The notes: generated by a model not told the origin, from the sequence alone. A stretch of 64,000 bases of DNA from Microglena sp. YARC (GCA_022414725.1 CM039462.1:174565492-174629491), one strand, 5' to 3'. Shown: positions 35,501 through 47,949, numbered from the stretch's first letter. Numbers and translations are program-made.

Positions 35501-38500
35501 AATGCAGCGACGGGGTATCATGAGACAAATGGGAGAGCGAAAACTAAATAAATCTAACTTATGGTTCAACAAACAGAAACAACAGCAGGTACCTCAGCCA
35601 GCTAATGCAAGTATACAAGCGAAAGCGTTTCTTTGCATCTGCAGATAAAATGTCCAAACAACGTCGGGGTGTGCATTGCACTCCTGGAATTGTTCCTGTT
35701 GATGCAGTACACTGCTCACCAGTGGGTGCTCCCTTAGTTCTTTCGTAGCACAGTGGGGGACAAGTCCCACCACTACCTGTAGTCAACGCACATCAGCACA
35801 CAGGGGAACTGCAGCTAAATATACTTATATGTGTACTTGCAATTCACTAGGGACCGGCATAATAAATGGTATTGATACAAACTGCATCATATAATATTGC
35901 ATATTCATGGTAACTACAGCTTAGTCAGCATGCCCGCATCATTAGATATCACCTAATGACATGGTATCATATCACCGTTCCCTATAATTTCCTGATGCAA
36001 CAGTTTGAGTTAGTGCAGAACACTTCTCACCAGCTGGTGCTCCCTTGTTCCTTTCGAAGCAAAGTGAGACACGGAGTCCGCATCTATTTCTTGGACTTTG
36101 CCATGGCGGATTTCATCGCTGTACCCGGTTGAGGTGTCCTGCAACACCAATGAACACGATCAGCTCCAGACTGTGGACAATGAACAGACAAAAAGTGGAC
36201 GGTCGGTGGGTGGGTGGGTGGTGGTATCCTGCAACATCAATGAACAGGAGCAGCTCCAGGTCTGGGGGGTGAACCAGAGCTTGGGGATGCTTCATGTTTG
36301 GGACAATGCACAATCAAACATTTCTTAGAATCCAGATATTGCACTCGTTGATTCAAGAATGCCACAGAATTGGCCTCTATCAGAAAACAACATATGAAGG
36401 CAATATGGGTCCGGGGGGGGGGGGGGGGGGGGGGGAGGGGAGGTAGGTGTTTAGCGCTACTAGAAAATGAGTGCGAGCCATTTCGACCACAACTGCCTTT
36501 CCGGGCTGTGCGTCATCTTTTGAACATAATGCACTCGGTTACATTTAGGTACAGCCCTTCGAAATCCAGCCCAAACCAGACCAAAAACCTTAGGCATACA
36601 CACAACCCACCTCAATCCTGGCCCACTCCACTTTGACCGGCTTGAACGATGATCCAATCATGAAAGGCTCTTGGCTGCAGCGTTGAATGGCCTTAGACGC
36701 TTCACGCTTGTTGGCAAACATAACGAAGCCATAGCTACAGAAAGAAACATACAGAAAGGAACATATTAGTCAGGCCTGCCAAGAACTCAAGCTGATTGTT
36801 CTGGTGATGTGGGAAAGTCCTCCATAGCCTATATGGCTCTCCAAAACATCTGTAACAAATTAGTTGGTGCACATGTCAAATGAATCAAGTTAGGCAGGTC
36901 TGCTGAAGAGTGCAAGCTGATCGTTCTGGTGAGGTGGCAAAGTCGTTCATATTTTATATGGTCAGGCCCGGCCTACGGTGAACTGAAGCCCCTGCAGGAG
37001 GGAATTCATTTTTAGCATGAGTATTGAGGTAGGGCGGTCCTTTATGACCTATGTGGTGAGGTAGGCAAGTCCTTTACAAACTATGCGGTGAGTTAGGAAA
37101 GTCTTTCATGAGCTATGTGGTGAGGTAAGGAAGTCCTTCACGACCTATGTGGTGATGTCCAGCCTGTGGTGCACTGAAACCCCTGCCGGAGGGGAAGGAG
37201 TTGACAGGCCAGACAGGTATGATGAACTAGGGTACTGTGGGTGTAGGAGCTGTGGTGCACTTGTGTATGCCTCTTCATAGAGTCTCGTTCATCCTTGTGT
37301 GACCGTGTCATCTTGAGCTGTTCAAAACAAATCGAGAAAGTATGGATGATCTCACCGGAGACTTAACATTCACAACTCAAGATTTCATATCCAACATTGA
37401 TGAAGTACCATAACTAAGGATGAGGCGACACATGGGGATCACAAGCAGAGGGAACAGGTAGTGGCAGCAAGTGCCTGTAGCCAGGTGATAGCAAAAGGCC
37501 ATAGCAAGTGGTGGTACCCAGTAGGACATTGGTAACAAGTGATGAGAACAGTAGGAATTATCTAGATGTGGATCTGTGGGGCACAATTTTGTGAAGGGGC
37601 TTAAATACAGTTCAAAGCTATGCTGCTTGCCCCTGAGGAAGCAATGGTTGCAAGCGGGGGTGGCGATAGGAAGTAATAGGTGGCAGTAGGTAGGATGAGT
37701 TATAGGCAAGCGTTCGTAGCAAGAGGAAAGACTAACAAGCAACCTGGGGTACTTCTTCTTGTCAGAGAAAATACTATCTGAAGTACTCCAGGTTACTTGT
37801 GAAGGTAGCTTGCTAAGACAGCATGTGCCAGTGTGGAATGGCTCACCTACCACCACCACACTTGTGGATGCTGATGGCTGGTGGTGGTGGCTGTTAATCA
37901 TGACTTGAGGTATGTATATGTTGCAGTATGTTCACACAGTGCAGATGCCACAGAACAAATGATACAGTACCTAGTCCTGTCCTACCAGTGCCACAGTGGG
38001 TTGGTCGAGTCACAGTGGGTTGACCACCTCTGGACTGCACTGTACAGTGGGTTGGTTGACTCAGCGCCCGAATAGGTAACTAGACGTAATGCTTAGATGG
38101 GTTGATGCATGAGTTGATCAAACAGATCGGCATATGTAGCGGGGCAGCTACTTTGGTGGGCCTCTAGGTGGCGGCCATTCACCGATCACTTTGAGGAGTT
38201 AAATTAATCTCTGTTGCTTGTTGGATACATGGTTAAATATATAAGACAATTTTGTGGACCCAGGGGTGGTGGCCATGTACCGACCATTTGGAAGAGTTAG
38301 ACTGGGGATCCATGACAACAATCGCCTTGCTGATCTCGCCGAACTGGGAGAAGGCCGCCTGCAGTGTCTGCGTAGGGGAAGTGATACAGAACTAGTTGGT
38401 ACATGGAACTCCGGAGGTTGTGCCAAAAGCTTGAGTGGAGGAGAGGGTGTAGATCACAATGCCGAGGGGAAGAAATACACTGTTTCTTTTTCAGGCTACG

Positions 38501-40753
38501 CAAAGCAGCTTCCATCCAGCTCCAGTTGCCAGTCTTTGGACAAAGCCCCCAATAGACTTCAGCTTCAATGGAATACCTGTCATGTCAGCTTTTGGACGCA
38601 CTAGCTGGCTTCGTGTTTGGCCAAAAGACGGGAAAAGGGGGCTGTCTAGAAGCTGCTACATGTAGCCCCACAAAGGAAACAGTGAAGTAATAGCCACCAG
38701 CAATAATTCAATGAGTTCTGACGAGGCACTCCCGTACCAGTGCTACAATGGAGCCAAGATCCTCAAAGAGGCACTCGAGCATATCAGAGCTGAGTCGAAG
38801 TGGGAGGGGTGTGAAGGTTAAGTGAATGCAGGATTTATACATGATGTAGCGCTCTCTTCAAGCCGCAGGCACATTCAGAGTCCACTCGGGCGACAGTAAA
38901 ATGTCATCATCAACAATGAGTGAGGGAGAAAACCTTAGGGGAAGGGATCATCAGCACAGGAGCATGTGCAAGGCAACACCTCAATAGGAATCAGGGAGGA
39001 TATATGGCCAGAGCACACCCAGCCTGCAGACCCAGCTCCAGCTCCAGGTCATCTCTTGTTGCTGAACCTGTGAAACGAAGCTTTGAGAAGGGCATAACCC
39101 GGTTTCCTCATACACAGTACAAACTACGCCTCCTGTGATAAATTGAGCTCAGGCCACAAGGCTAGCAAGTACTAGCAGGACATAACGTCAGTTGATCTGA
39201 GGTGCCACCTGCAAACCTGAAGGTAGCACATTGCGTCGGATGACAAAGAGCTTCGCACATTATATTGTGGGGGAAAAGTAACAGACTAAGAGGACAAGAG
39301 CTTAGTTTTGTGCGAATGAGTGAGCGGCACACAGCAAAGATCCAGGAGCCATTAGTAAAGATGGCTGTTGCAGATGATGCAGGAACTCAGCAGAAGAGGC
39401 CAGAAGGGCCAGATTGGATACGTGATAAAAGTATTATTCTTGGTGAATGCTCGGAGGCTGAGATGAGGGAGCCATGAGTGAGGAACCAAACTGATGAAGT
39501 GATGTGTGTATGTTGAATGTTAAAGACTGATGTGCGTAGGCATGTTACAGTCTAGGGGGTAGCCAACTTGGCAACAAGGACTTGCTCACTGCCCTTGTTC
39601 ATGCTGAAAACAACAACCCTGCACTGTGGCCTCATGTTGGATGTGTGGATATGACACAGGATTGATGGCAGTCAGTTGGACGTAGTTGCTGATGAGTCAT
39701 GAGCAGCTAAAAACGACAGGGACGGGTTGAGCTTTCAAGCGTTGGGACCTACCTCGTTGGTGATGCTCTCATGGAGATTTCCAACATAGAGAACACGTTG
39801 CGAGTTGGACCTGCAGGCAACAGCAGCAGCAACAGCCGGATTTTGAGGTGTGTCATGCAGCATGACTAAGACGATGTAGACAGCAAGATATTCACTCAGC
39901 ATGCAGACAATAAGACATTCAGCCAGCATGCAGAAACCGAGAAAATCACCCAGAATGTTCTCCATTGTAGACAAGCTGCGTGCCTTACCATTTCACTGCC
40001 AGAGAGCGGCCCTTGAACTCAAATCTGTTGAGAGCCTTGAGGGCAGAAGCAGCGGCCTGATGAGAATCCAGCCTGATCAGGGCTGTGGTGGGGGAGAGTA
40101 AGGGACTGATTATTCTATCTGGGCATGTCTTGAAGCTGTCTTAGCTCAAATGATTATGCATTTTGTATTCAGGAGCGCGGGGAAGTAGGGATAATTCTAC
40201 CCATGTTCGCTCTGCCCTCATAGACCAGCCTGAAGGCTGCTTGGCCTTTTAATCAAGCCAACCAGAAATCAGGACGTCTGAGATTTGTCTTGATTCTGTT
40301 GGTGGGTGGTGCACGGCCTTTCTTAGTTGGTGGGTCGCCTTGCCAGGGTGATTCCGGTGGATCGTGCGCAGTGGAAGAGACAGAGGCAGTCGAACGAGGT
40401 AAGCAAGCCTACAGTTCGATCAACAATGCGCACAGTGCCATCCGGGCATCTGGCAAATTATGAACATGATGTAACAGTAAGACGCCTTAAGGCGAATAGA
40501 AACGATAACTTCTTCTTCCTCTTCTTCTTCTCCTTTTCTAGAACTTGATCGACCCAACCTTGTTCGTATCAGCCTCACCAGCCAGGGGACCTGCCCTTTT
40601 GTCGCCCTGTGATTTCGAGTCCTTCTTTTTCGACACCACGAAGTAGTCGATGATTTTGCCGCCTGCACTGTGCTTCTCGAATAGCTCCTTCACCTCGAGC
40701 TCGGGAGCATCACTCGCCAAACCGTGGACGAATAGCTCGTCGCTGGCAGCCAT
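32573..40753 (-). CDS. DBHS-like RNA-binding protein B (paralogue of DBHS-A)
   Basis: Nine exons: 40753-40579, 40082-39989, 39810-39753, 38367-38285, 36734-36611, 36138-36031, 34888-34742, 34372-34054, 33525-32573 (~686 aa). ATG 40753 is preferred by likeness to paralogue A; an in-frame ATG at 40765 is possible. An alternative first donor at 40591 would drop four codons. RRM1 covers ~6-89. RRM2 (~91-178) has RVLYVGNLHESITNE, AAFSQFGEISKAIVVMDP, CYGFVMF and FKPVKVEWARIE, paralleling DBHS RRM2. A linker (DTSTGYSDEIRHG), a charged helix with LDVEYHHLKSSMRKKRDEL and a Pro/Gly- then Gln-rich tail of ~420 residues follow, with PPPQQ and QYAPPP repeats. Exons 3, 4 and 5 are 58, 83 and 124 bases in both paralogues, with equal phases. 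Probably a nuclear RNA-binding scaffold with a low-complexity tail. Confidence 0.87.
33588..33617. repeat. Poly-C tract
   Basis: About 27 C in the DBHS-B intron just upstream (on the minus strand) of its last exon; seen as poly-G on the coding strand. Confidence 0.95.
35165..35530. repeat. Tandem repeat, about 123-bp unit, three copies
   Basis: 'g.cccaatgcagc' recurs at about 35250, 35373 and 35497, and 'gagaggacgaaacaacgtgc' at 35284 and 35407. The period (~123) is a multiple of 3, so an open frame runs through on the plus strand, but it lies in a DBHS-B intron and has no known domain. Confidence 0.85.
35715..35785 (-). pseudogene. Decayed duplicate of DBHS-B exon 6 (3' part)
   Basis: Minus-strand reading …CATKELREHPL before a GTGAGC donor resembles the end of the functional exon (…FASKGTREHQL before GTGAGA) at 36031-36138. 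DNA likeness extends into the following intron. It lies about 300 bases downstream of the true exon. Confidence 0.65.
35848..35985. mobile_element. MITE-like element (family M1), shorter copy
   Basis: Starts 'tagggaccggcata' and ends 'tatcaccgttccctata'; these ends pair as an imperfect inverted repeat. Internal core 'taactacagcttagtcag'. DBHS-B intron 6. Confidence 0.75.
36410..36436. repeat. Poly-G tract
   Basis: Run of over 20 G in the intron after DBHS-B exon 5 (minus-strand order). Confidence 0.95.
36780..37170. repeat. Diverged tandem repeats in a DBHS-B intron
   Basis: Repeated motifs 'tggtgaggtaggcaagtcctt' and '.ac.tatgtggt' recur at irregular intervals of about 40-60 bases. A longer unit ('aagctgat.gttctggtga') occurs at about 36790 and 36911. 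Confidence 0.6.
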
Positions 40754-41052
40754 GATCGCGGACATGGTGGCCAGGTAGATCCGATAGAACTAAACTATGC
40801 GCGTGGCAAGGGAAAGATTGTGGATGACGCGACTGATGTTAAAACTGTGATGGTCAGGGGCCTTCGAGTAGGGTCGGTACATTTATGCGCCGGACAGATT
40901 TCGGCCCCTTTTGGCCAACGCCCCCCCACCTCCCACCCAGCACCGGGCCCAGCACCCGGGCCAGCACCCCCACCCAGCCCTACCTGGACTTGGGGTGTGT
41001 TTACCGCCCCTCCATGGGTAGCGACTTCGGTACATCAGGCGTACTGCCGGGT

Positions 41053-41105
41053 GCGCCAAACGGGTGCGCCAAACGGATGCGCCAAACGGAGGCGCCAAAC
41101 GGGTG
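41053..41105. promoter_or_regulatory. Four tandem E2F-like sites upstream of DBHS-B
   Basis: 'gcgccaaa' starts at 41053, 41066, 41079 and 41092, a strict 13-bp spacing. Its complement TTTGGCGC matches the E2F/DP consensus TTTSGCGC. The array lies about 300 bases upstream of the DBHS-B start codon (minus-strand gene). Binding is an inference; it might be only a short satellite. Confidence 0.55.
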
Positions 41106-41558
41106 CGCTAGGGAACCTAAGGGTTTGCCCTACAAAGGCGTACAGTCACCTACGGTATTCTCCGACTCGAAGCAAATTTCAGACAAGTTGTATCTTCAGT
41201 CACGTCACCTCGTCTTCCAGGTAGATTTAAGTCAAACTGCGCCCCGAAACACTTGACGTTGGGATTCGACAGTCAAGCCATCCCGAAGGAGACTGCCTAG
41301 TCACAGCCGGAGGGTGCACAGCCCCAGTTCATGAGGTAACGCGCAACTGTGTACCAAAGCGCGGGATACGAGACACACGTTCCGCAAGAACAGCCACGAG
41401 GGCAGCAACAAGGTTGCACACACCGCACATTGCACACCGCACACAAAACAACCCTAGTGACAGCGGGGCTGGGTGAGGCTTCCTCATACCTCCAGCGGAT
41501 CCCCATTCAATTGCCAACACAAGGGCGGTCACGCCCTTGTTCCACAGGAGTTTTTGGC

Positions 41559-41734
41559 CTTCCCGTGGATTAGGTTCCAGGAGTCGACCTGGCAGCTCAA
41601 CTGAACCCAACTGACAATCCCCGGAGAATCCCGGAGTCCTTGATTCGCCCTAGAGACTTCGGGATTCTCCGGGGAGTTTCGGTTGGATTCAGTTGAGCTG
41701 ACAGGTCAACTGCTGGACCCCAATCCACGGGAAG
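41559..41734. repeat. Long imperfect inverted repeat (arms about 80 bp)
   Basis: The left arm starting 'cttcccgtggattagg' and the right arm ending 'ccaatccacgggaag' are reverse complements over about 80 bases at roughly 85% identity. The loop is short (about 17 bases). The arms contain 'cccggagaatcccgg' type motifs that recur singly to about 42130, suggesting a local repeat family. Confidence 0.8.
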
Positions 41735-42259
41735 CCCAAGCGACAGAACAAAAGAGAGAGCCGCTGTAAAGTAAAAGCTGAAGTTGTCACAACGCAAACA
41801 ATGACACGCCTTGTCGATTTTCTGTCTCGACCCTGCGGCGATTCTCCTGGGATGCTGATGTGGACTCCGGGAAATGCTGATGTGGACTCCGGGGAGACTC
41901 CAAAATCTCCAGGGGTGGGCGGCATGTTCCCCCGAAACTTTTCTCCTGCACAGCCAGGGGAAAGTCGTTAATCGTCCGTTTTATACTTTTAACCGTCATT
42001 TTTCGTAAATATTTCGAAATATTCAAAAATACCCAGGGGTAAAGATTCGACGACCTGTCGCGAAGATTTGCCGACCTGGAACTCCGGGGATTCTCTGGGG
42101 AGACTCCGGGGATTCTCCGGGGAGACCCCAGGGAACCCCCTGTGGAAACAAAATTGCCTACCTGGCACCGGGGAGGTTTTACTTTTTGTTTCCGGGGACG
42201 CGAAAATCTCTGTGGAAACACACCCTTGGGGGGGGGGGGGGGGGTATTTGAGGGGGTGT

Positions 42260-43138
42260 AATGAGTGACCAGGCATCACACTTTAGTATGGTATCCTTTG
42301 GTATTAGGTTTGATTTCTGTTTGACCTCCCTGTGCTTTTCTGGTTTGGTGCCTACTATTCTGGATGAATAGTATTTTTGCGCTTACCAATGGATGATTAC
42401 ATTTCCATTTTGTTTTCAGCCCAGCTCGGTATGATCCAAGTTTTTTGCTGCTACAATTTCGGAGTACTACAGTGGTTTTTGGTTCATCCTTTCTCATCCT
42501 TTTATTTTAGTCAAGGCTTTCTTCTGTTTTCCTGTTTTTCAGCCGTTCCTTAATTTTTTGTTTGCTACCAGTTTATCGTTCTCTGACCCTGGTGTCATAG
42601 GTGGAGAAGTAGTATTGTATGTCACCTGCGTCATAGGTGGAGTATCAGCATCAATTGCGGTTCACTCGATCGTTTTACGTCTTGGTGACTACTACTGTTT
42701 TAGTACTGTACTTCCTTAGAACTATAGCTGTAGATAGTAACAGCTTCCTGTAGACTGTGTCATCCTTCATGACACGGTGACAGCTCCTGGTGGGCTGCGT
42801 CCCCTGATCCCCTGACACGCGCTGTATTGCCTGCACCAGGCTTAAGATTCCTGGCTTAGGTTCTAGGTTAGGTTCCAGGCTTCCGCCCCTTCCACCGCTG
42901 GTGTCTTTTGTGATTCCCCAGTTCCTTTAATCATTCTCATCTCCGTGATAGATTGGCGCGTCTGACCGCTGCAAGCATCTGTCCACTCTTTGAGTGTATT
43001 AGCTGATACCAGTCTCTGATTTAGTTATCCTGATGTCACTCTTGATTTGACAAGTCTTTGCAGGATTAAGACTTCCAATTAGAGGGGGAGTAGGTTAGAT
43101 GACCTCAGGTATGACCGTATAAATTCTCCTTCTGTCGC
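42260..43138. other. Region left of the copia fragment
   Basis: No gene recognised. 'gtcataggtggag' at 42598 and 42632 resembles the sequence immediately before the LTR at 44339 ('catcataggtggagtgtcagc'), so old retroelement sequence may extend here. A purine tract 'agagggggag' at about 43082 could be a polypurine tract; weak. Confidence 0.35.
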
Positions 43139-43750
43139 TGGATTCCCGAGTTGCGCCAGGTCATCGAAACACGCGACTGTGTTTTCTTTGAGGAATACGA
43201 TCATATTCCACCACCTGGGCAGGTTACCTATGATGGGTCAGATTTCTTAGGGGTTGCTGCTGACTCCGACGTCACGAGCGGCACATCCTCCGAATCAGAA
43301 GATGACGATGCCATCCAGGCCCCCCCTTACCATCCAGTAGCCGCTGCTGCGGGTTTTCACATGTGCTTACGCAGCCGTGACCCGGTAAGTAAGCGTGCTG
43401 GTGCCAGTGAAGTAGGGGTGGCTGGGGTAATTCAACCTCACATCCATGCTCCTGTAGATCGAACCTCAATTGTTGATATTCCCTCGGCCCTCCATTCCGG
43501 TATCCCAGAAGAGGTCGGTGGCGCTAACGGTAAGAGTCCGATGTTTGTGGTTAATAATCCTGCTTTCGAACTGGAGCCACAGTCTAACCTCCCTGTTCAG
43601 CCTCTGGCCAGCTTCACAAATGTGTTTGAGAACTCCCTTGAGGAATCTTACAACGGTGAACCTGCGCAATCCATGGCATCAGGTGAGGCGATCATGCCAT
43701 TAGAGCGTGTACAATCTGGAAGCTCTACTGCGAGTGAGGGTTTTCCATAA
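43139..43750 (+). pseudogene. Loose Ty1/copia polyprotein fragment (region between integrase and reverse transcriptase)
   Basis: Codes for a stretch starting …LRQVIETRDCVFFEE, typical of the end of the copia integrase region where the polyprotein enters the variable linker before RT, and ending at a TAA. The same segment exists in the minus-strand copia copy at 54290-54990. Here it is on the opposite strand from the integrase at 44674-45273 and lacks flanking integrase or RT, so it is a rearranged fragment. Confidence 0.8.
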
Positions 43751-44338
43751 TTTATACATAATTTTGGGTATTATTGGGTATATTTGGATTGTTACGTATT
43801 ATTGTAGGAGAGGTCATAAGGACTCCTTCTACCGGACGGGTTACCCCTGGACTGGGGAACTTAAATAGACTAAGACTATCTCTTGGTATCCTAAACCAAT
43901 TATTGGACTGCCGGACCAGATTTAGGATTAGATCTTCGTCATAGATATTTCTGAATAATATTTTGGGTTTTTATTAATATGTTAATCCATAGTTCACCAT
44001 TTCTGGTGACTATGCTCCAACTACTAGTTAGGGACGTTGCTGGTGGCTGATGAGGACTAAACCTTATGAGCCGTCTTGTTCATTAATAACAAGAAGCCAG
44101 TTACAATGAGTAGTTTTTCACCAAATCCACCAATGGAGCAATCGTGCCAAGAGCGACCTCTGGATAAGGTTTCCCCTCATAAGTAGTAAATCCGTGGTTG
44201 GAGAGAGCTATCTTTGTCTGAGTTTATTGATTACAACTGTTGTGAATTACCACTACTCTAATAAAACTGGTATTTTCTGGTTACAGTTGTACTTCAATTG
44301 TTGATGATTTGATAAGGACATCTGCATCATAGGTGGAG

Positions 44339-44535
44339 TGTCAGCATTCTGCTACATTACTGCTTTGCTGTCCTTCTCTTGTCTTGATACCGTTACGCAT
44401 AAGCGTCTACACATGCAGACGTGTAGACATGACTGTGTCATTAGGTCTTATGTCTCGCCTTCTATGACCTGGATTCGGTCATATTAATGACTGACCCTAC
44501 CGTGTAACATTGTCTCGTTCTATAAACAGAACCTC
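44339..44535 (+). repeat. Copia LTR segment, inverted relative to the adjacent internal region
   Basis: Begins TGTCAGCATTC and runs through 'tctcgttctataaacagaacctcacc'. It is the reverse complement of 47117-47299 and 57781-57961. On its right it joins minus-strand integrase sequence at about 44536, which is not a normal LTR junction and implies an inversion or recombination breakpoint. Confidence 0.85.
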
Positions 44536-45273
44536 ACCTAAGAATCCAAAAACTCGTAACAACGAGACATTAGGTTTCAACCCGAAGAATAGCTTGAAGG
44601 GGGTAGGCCCACCTGAAGTGGGAAGCCTATTCCTAAGATAAGCCGCGCACAGAAACGCATAGGGCCAAAAGGTCTAAGCTAACTTCGACTCGATGAGAAG
44701 CGTTCTAGCCATACCCCCAATGACCCCATTGAATCTCTCAGCAGTACCGTTCTGCTGTGGCGTGTATGCCACAGACAGTTCGTGTCTTGCGCCTTCCGAC
44801 TCTAGCCACTCATCGAACCATTTGACCCTGAACTCTTTAGCCCTGTCGCTTCGTAAACACTTAAATTGCATCCCAGATAACTGGGTGCGCCACTCGATAA
44901 TCACAGTCTGAACAACTAGCGGGGCCTCGCTTTTCCTATGGATCGCAACTACTTTCGCGTACCCCGAATACTGATCGACTAAAACCAGGAGGTAGTACTC
45001 CCCCCTGAGCCCTCTAGTAGAGAAGGGCCCCATTATATCTAGGTGCAAACGTTGAAGCGGTGCGATACACTCGCTTTCACTCTCCTGAAGGAACGGAAGC
45101 CGAGTCGCTTTACCCTTACAGCACGAATCACAAGGGATCTTGTGAAGCGCGCGAACCTGTGCTAGGGACAACGGCAACCCATCGACCATATTCCGGGACA
45201 CTAACCTTTGGAGCGTGGTATAGCCTGGATGGCCCAGACGCTGATGCCAAAGATTAGCGGCCCTGGCGGACAT
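44536..45273 (-). pseudogene. Ty1/copia integrase (element A), truncated
   Basis: GAG-pre-integrase zinc finger (LWHQRLGHPGYTTLQ, then CDSCCKGKATRLPF, an H-H-C-C pattern) is followed by the integrase core. Catalytic acidic residues are seen in LHLDIMGPF, LRSDRAKEF and NGTAERFNG (D, D, E). The open frame ends at 44674, but degraded integrase-tail codons continue to about 44540 (…RNRLP…GGPTPF…). It is then cut by the inverted LTR. RT and RNase H are absent for this copy. Confidence 0.92.
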
Positions 45274-45494
45274 GCGATTAGATCATCACTACACAAGACA
45301 ATGGACCCCGATCCCTTGGATTTCTGCACAACCCCATTACCGAACTTCACCGACGGCGCATAATGCGAGTGCGTCAGCGTAGAGAACAGACTTTTATTGC
45401 CAGTAAGGGAATTACCGCAAGCACTATCTAAGTACCAAACATCATTCTCGGTTGCTCGCGACTGAGGATTCCAATGGGCAGTGCACGTAAGCAT
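45274..45494 (-). pseudogene. Ty1/copia aspartic protease region (element A)
   Basis: Contains WYLDSACGNSLTG, the retroviral-type protease motif with its catalytic Asp. The frame shifts relative to the integrase near 45270, and the segment is separated from gag by a stop, so the polyprotein is broken. Confidence 0.8.
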
Positions 45495-45509
45495 GGCAGG
45501 GCATACGTT

Positions 45510-47008
45510 TCAGTAGCCTCGGAGTCTCACTAATTCAGCACTCATGGCCATGTACTCAGCTTGGGTGCATGGGGGTGCAGGAGCAGGTGGCTCGGGAGCA
45601 GCAGGGGCAGGCGCGACGTATCCAGGAGCTAGGTGAGGGTATCGGACCCAGCATCGATCCGCCACATGACCCGACTTTTTACAGTGGGGGCATTTGACAG
45701 AAGAATCACTGCGACCTCCACCTCCACGACCAGCTCCTGTTCTGCCGCGACCTCGTCCATTGCCTCTTCCAGCAGCTCCAGGAGAGCGTCCACCAGATGG
45801 AGGTGTGAACACATGCAACGCAGAGTAGGCAGGGGTTTTAGTCTTGGTTGTGCGCAAATAAGGTGGGAAGTTCATGTGGTTCTCGGGCAGTCCCTGGTTC
45901 ATAATTTCTGCTCGCTCGAATCGCAGCAAAAGGTCTGAATACGTTAGCTCATCTGGTCGTAACATAGAGTACACAGCGCGGATAGGGGCGAAGCGCTCGT
46001 GCACTGCAGCAGCCACCATTTGGGTGACTGCATCAGCCTCTGTAGTTCGAACGCCAGCGTGGGCAAGTTTTGTTAGAAGTTGTTTGACACCCTCGAAGAA
46101 GGCCACTGTGGCCATCGTTGAAGGCATGCTAATCTCATGCAACTGCTTGCGTAGGATAGGAACTGTAGAACGGCGTAAGTCAACCTCCCATCCGGACACC
46201 GTATCGTACACCTGTTGCGCAGTCCGATAGTACTGGAAAAGTCCCAACTTTTCCTTCGACATACAGGCTTTCATATAAACCAAGCCGCGCTCCTGCCTCT
46301 TAGCCTCACTATCCCTGTCGGGCGTTTTCCCCATCGCAGTGAACAATGCAATAGCACGAGTCGGGTCGTCTGCGATAGCTGCAGCCAGGTAGGTCGCAAA
46401 CTTAGCATCGGCGTCCTCCTTTTTAGAAGGAGTTTCGAAAGCACGTTCAGACGGAGGAGGAAGGGGCGTACCGGGCAATGGGGTCTCAGCAGCAGCCTGC
46501 TCTAGGAGATCAGCTGCTAACTTCGCACGTCTACCAGACTCTACAGGATCACGACCAACCTTCTCGAATTTCTTCATGGGAGAAGAGGCAGGTTCATCTG
46601 AATCAGGGGTCGTAAGACCAGAACTCAACTCACCGGGTAGGGAGTCGACTTGTTGCTGCGCTGGGCGCACAACAGATCGACCCCCGTCTGCCGTCCCTAC
46701 GCTGGAGCCCACATCTCCACCTCGCGAACGCAGGCCTGGGGCTTCCTCAGGCCGCGGGTTGCGACCAACAAGGCGCTCCAGCTCAGTGAGACTCCGTACC
46801 TCGGGGGGGGAACAATGTCAGGAGAGGGGTCATCGAACTCAGTGTTCCTCAAAATTGGCTCAAAGAGCCACCCTGCCCGTGAAAAGGCAGGCTTTTCTAT
46901 GAGGCCTGTTAAGTTGTTCGACTCGAACAGCACATCAATGGCAGAAAGCCACTCAGGGCCAATTGCTCGAGTGAGTTTAGGAACGGTCGACAACGACAGA
47001 GCCGACAT
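45510..47008 (-). pseudogene. Ty1/copia gag (element A) with frameshift
   Basis: Met at 47008 opens a gag N-terminal region. A frame change inside a G run at about 46803-46811 joins it to the frame at 46712-45510. The second part has the gag capsid-like helical region and a CCHC zinc knuckle, CPHCKKSGHVADRCW (C-x2-C-x4-H-x4-C), followed by a Pro/Ala tail. The single-base shift in a homopolymer could be a sequencing error or real decay. Confidence 0.88.
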
Positions 47009-47116
47009 CAGGATTCAGTCCGCGCAGCTGCGCTCCGCAGCGGTTGAGCGTACAAAGGGCCTATGACCTGTCGCTGGGAGATATGAGACAGTGCTGGACA
47101 CTGGAGATGACGACTG

Positions 47117-47299
47117 GGTGAGGTTCTGTTTATAGAACGAGACAATGTTACACGGTAGGGTCGGTTATTAATATGACCGAATCCAGGTCATAGAAGGCGA
47201 GACATAAGACCTAATGACACAGTCATGTCTACACGTCTGCATGTGTAGACGCTTATGCGTAACGGTATCAAGACAAGAGAAGGACAGCAAAGCAGTAAT
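47117..47299 (-). repeat. Copia LTR, inner part (interrupted by the CACTA-like element)
   Basis: Minus-strand LTR. Its missing outer part continues at 52559-52575 on the other side of the inserted DNA transposon; joined, the two match the start of the LTR at 44339 and the end of the one at 57961. Confidence 0.85.
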
Positions 47300-47949
47300 C
47301 ACTCGGGGAAGTGACAATTTCGCTAAATGTAGGCGAAAGACACGATTTGCAGCGGAACTACAGATAAATGTAGGCGTACAGTGGACGAAATGTCTCGGCT
47401 CACCGCAAACTAGCGATCCCGACAGACACCCAGAACTTTTTGTAGACTGAAGCGTGACCAATAACTCCTCGATCGCACGTTAACTACTGAGTTGTAATAC
47501 GCGAAGGGGTATGCAGCTTTCTGTCGCTCGAGGGTCTGTTAGCAACCTTTTCGAGGGTCAATCTTGCGAACCTGCCAAGCTCTGCCAGCGATTCCGAGAT
47601 AGGGTGAACAATTAGGCAACGAAGTACTAGCGCGAACTACTTGTTGGCGAATAGCTTTCATTCGGGAAAATGGACACCCGAAGTCACCGATGTGCTTTCG
47701 CTGCATGCGTCGAAAATGGCGCTGTTGTTGGGCGAAACCAGGACGATTTTAATCACTGTGATGAAAGCCTAAGTCACACTGAAATATTAGTGTGACGCGA
47801 TGACCTGTCAGTGCTCTTACTAATTTTGATAGATGTTTTCGCAGGGTTTCCCTTCACCAGCCTTTCACGTACATTTTGCCAAGGCGGATTGGACGCGGCA
47901 CGGCGAAATGGCCGTACGATTAGAGCCCTCTGATTAGAGCCTTTGCAGT

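Noticed and set aside
35244..35648. 134-codon plus-strand frame with three internal repeats
   Set aside because: Periodicity of about 123 bp keeps the frame open; it lies antisense in a DBHS-B intron and has no recognisable domain.
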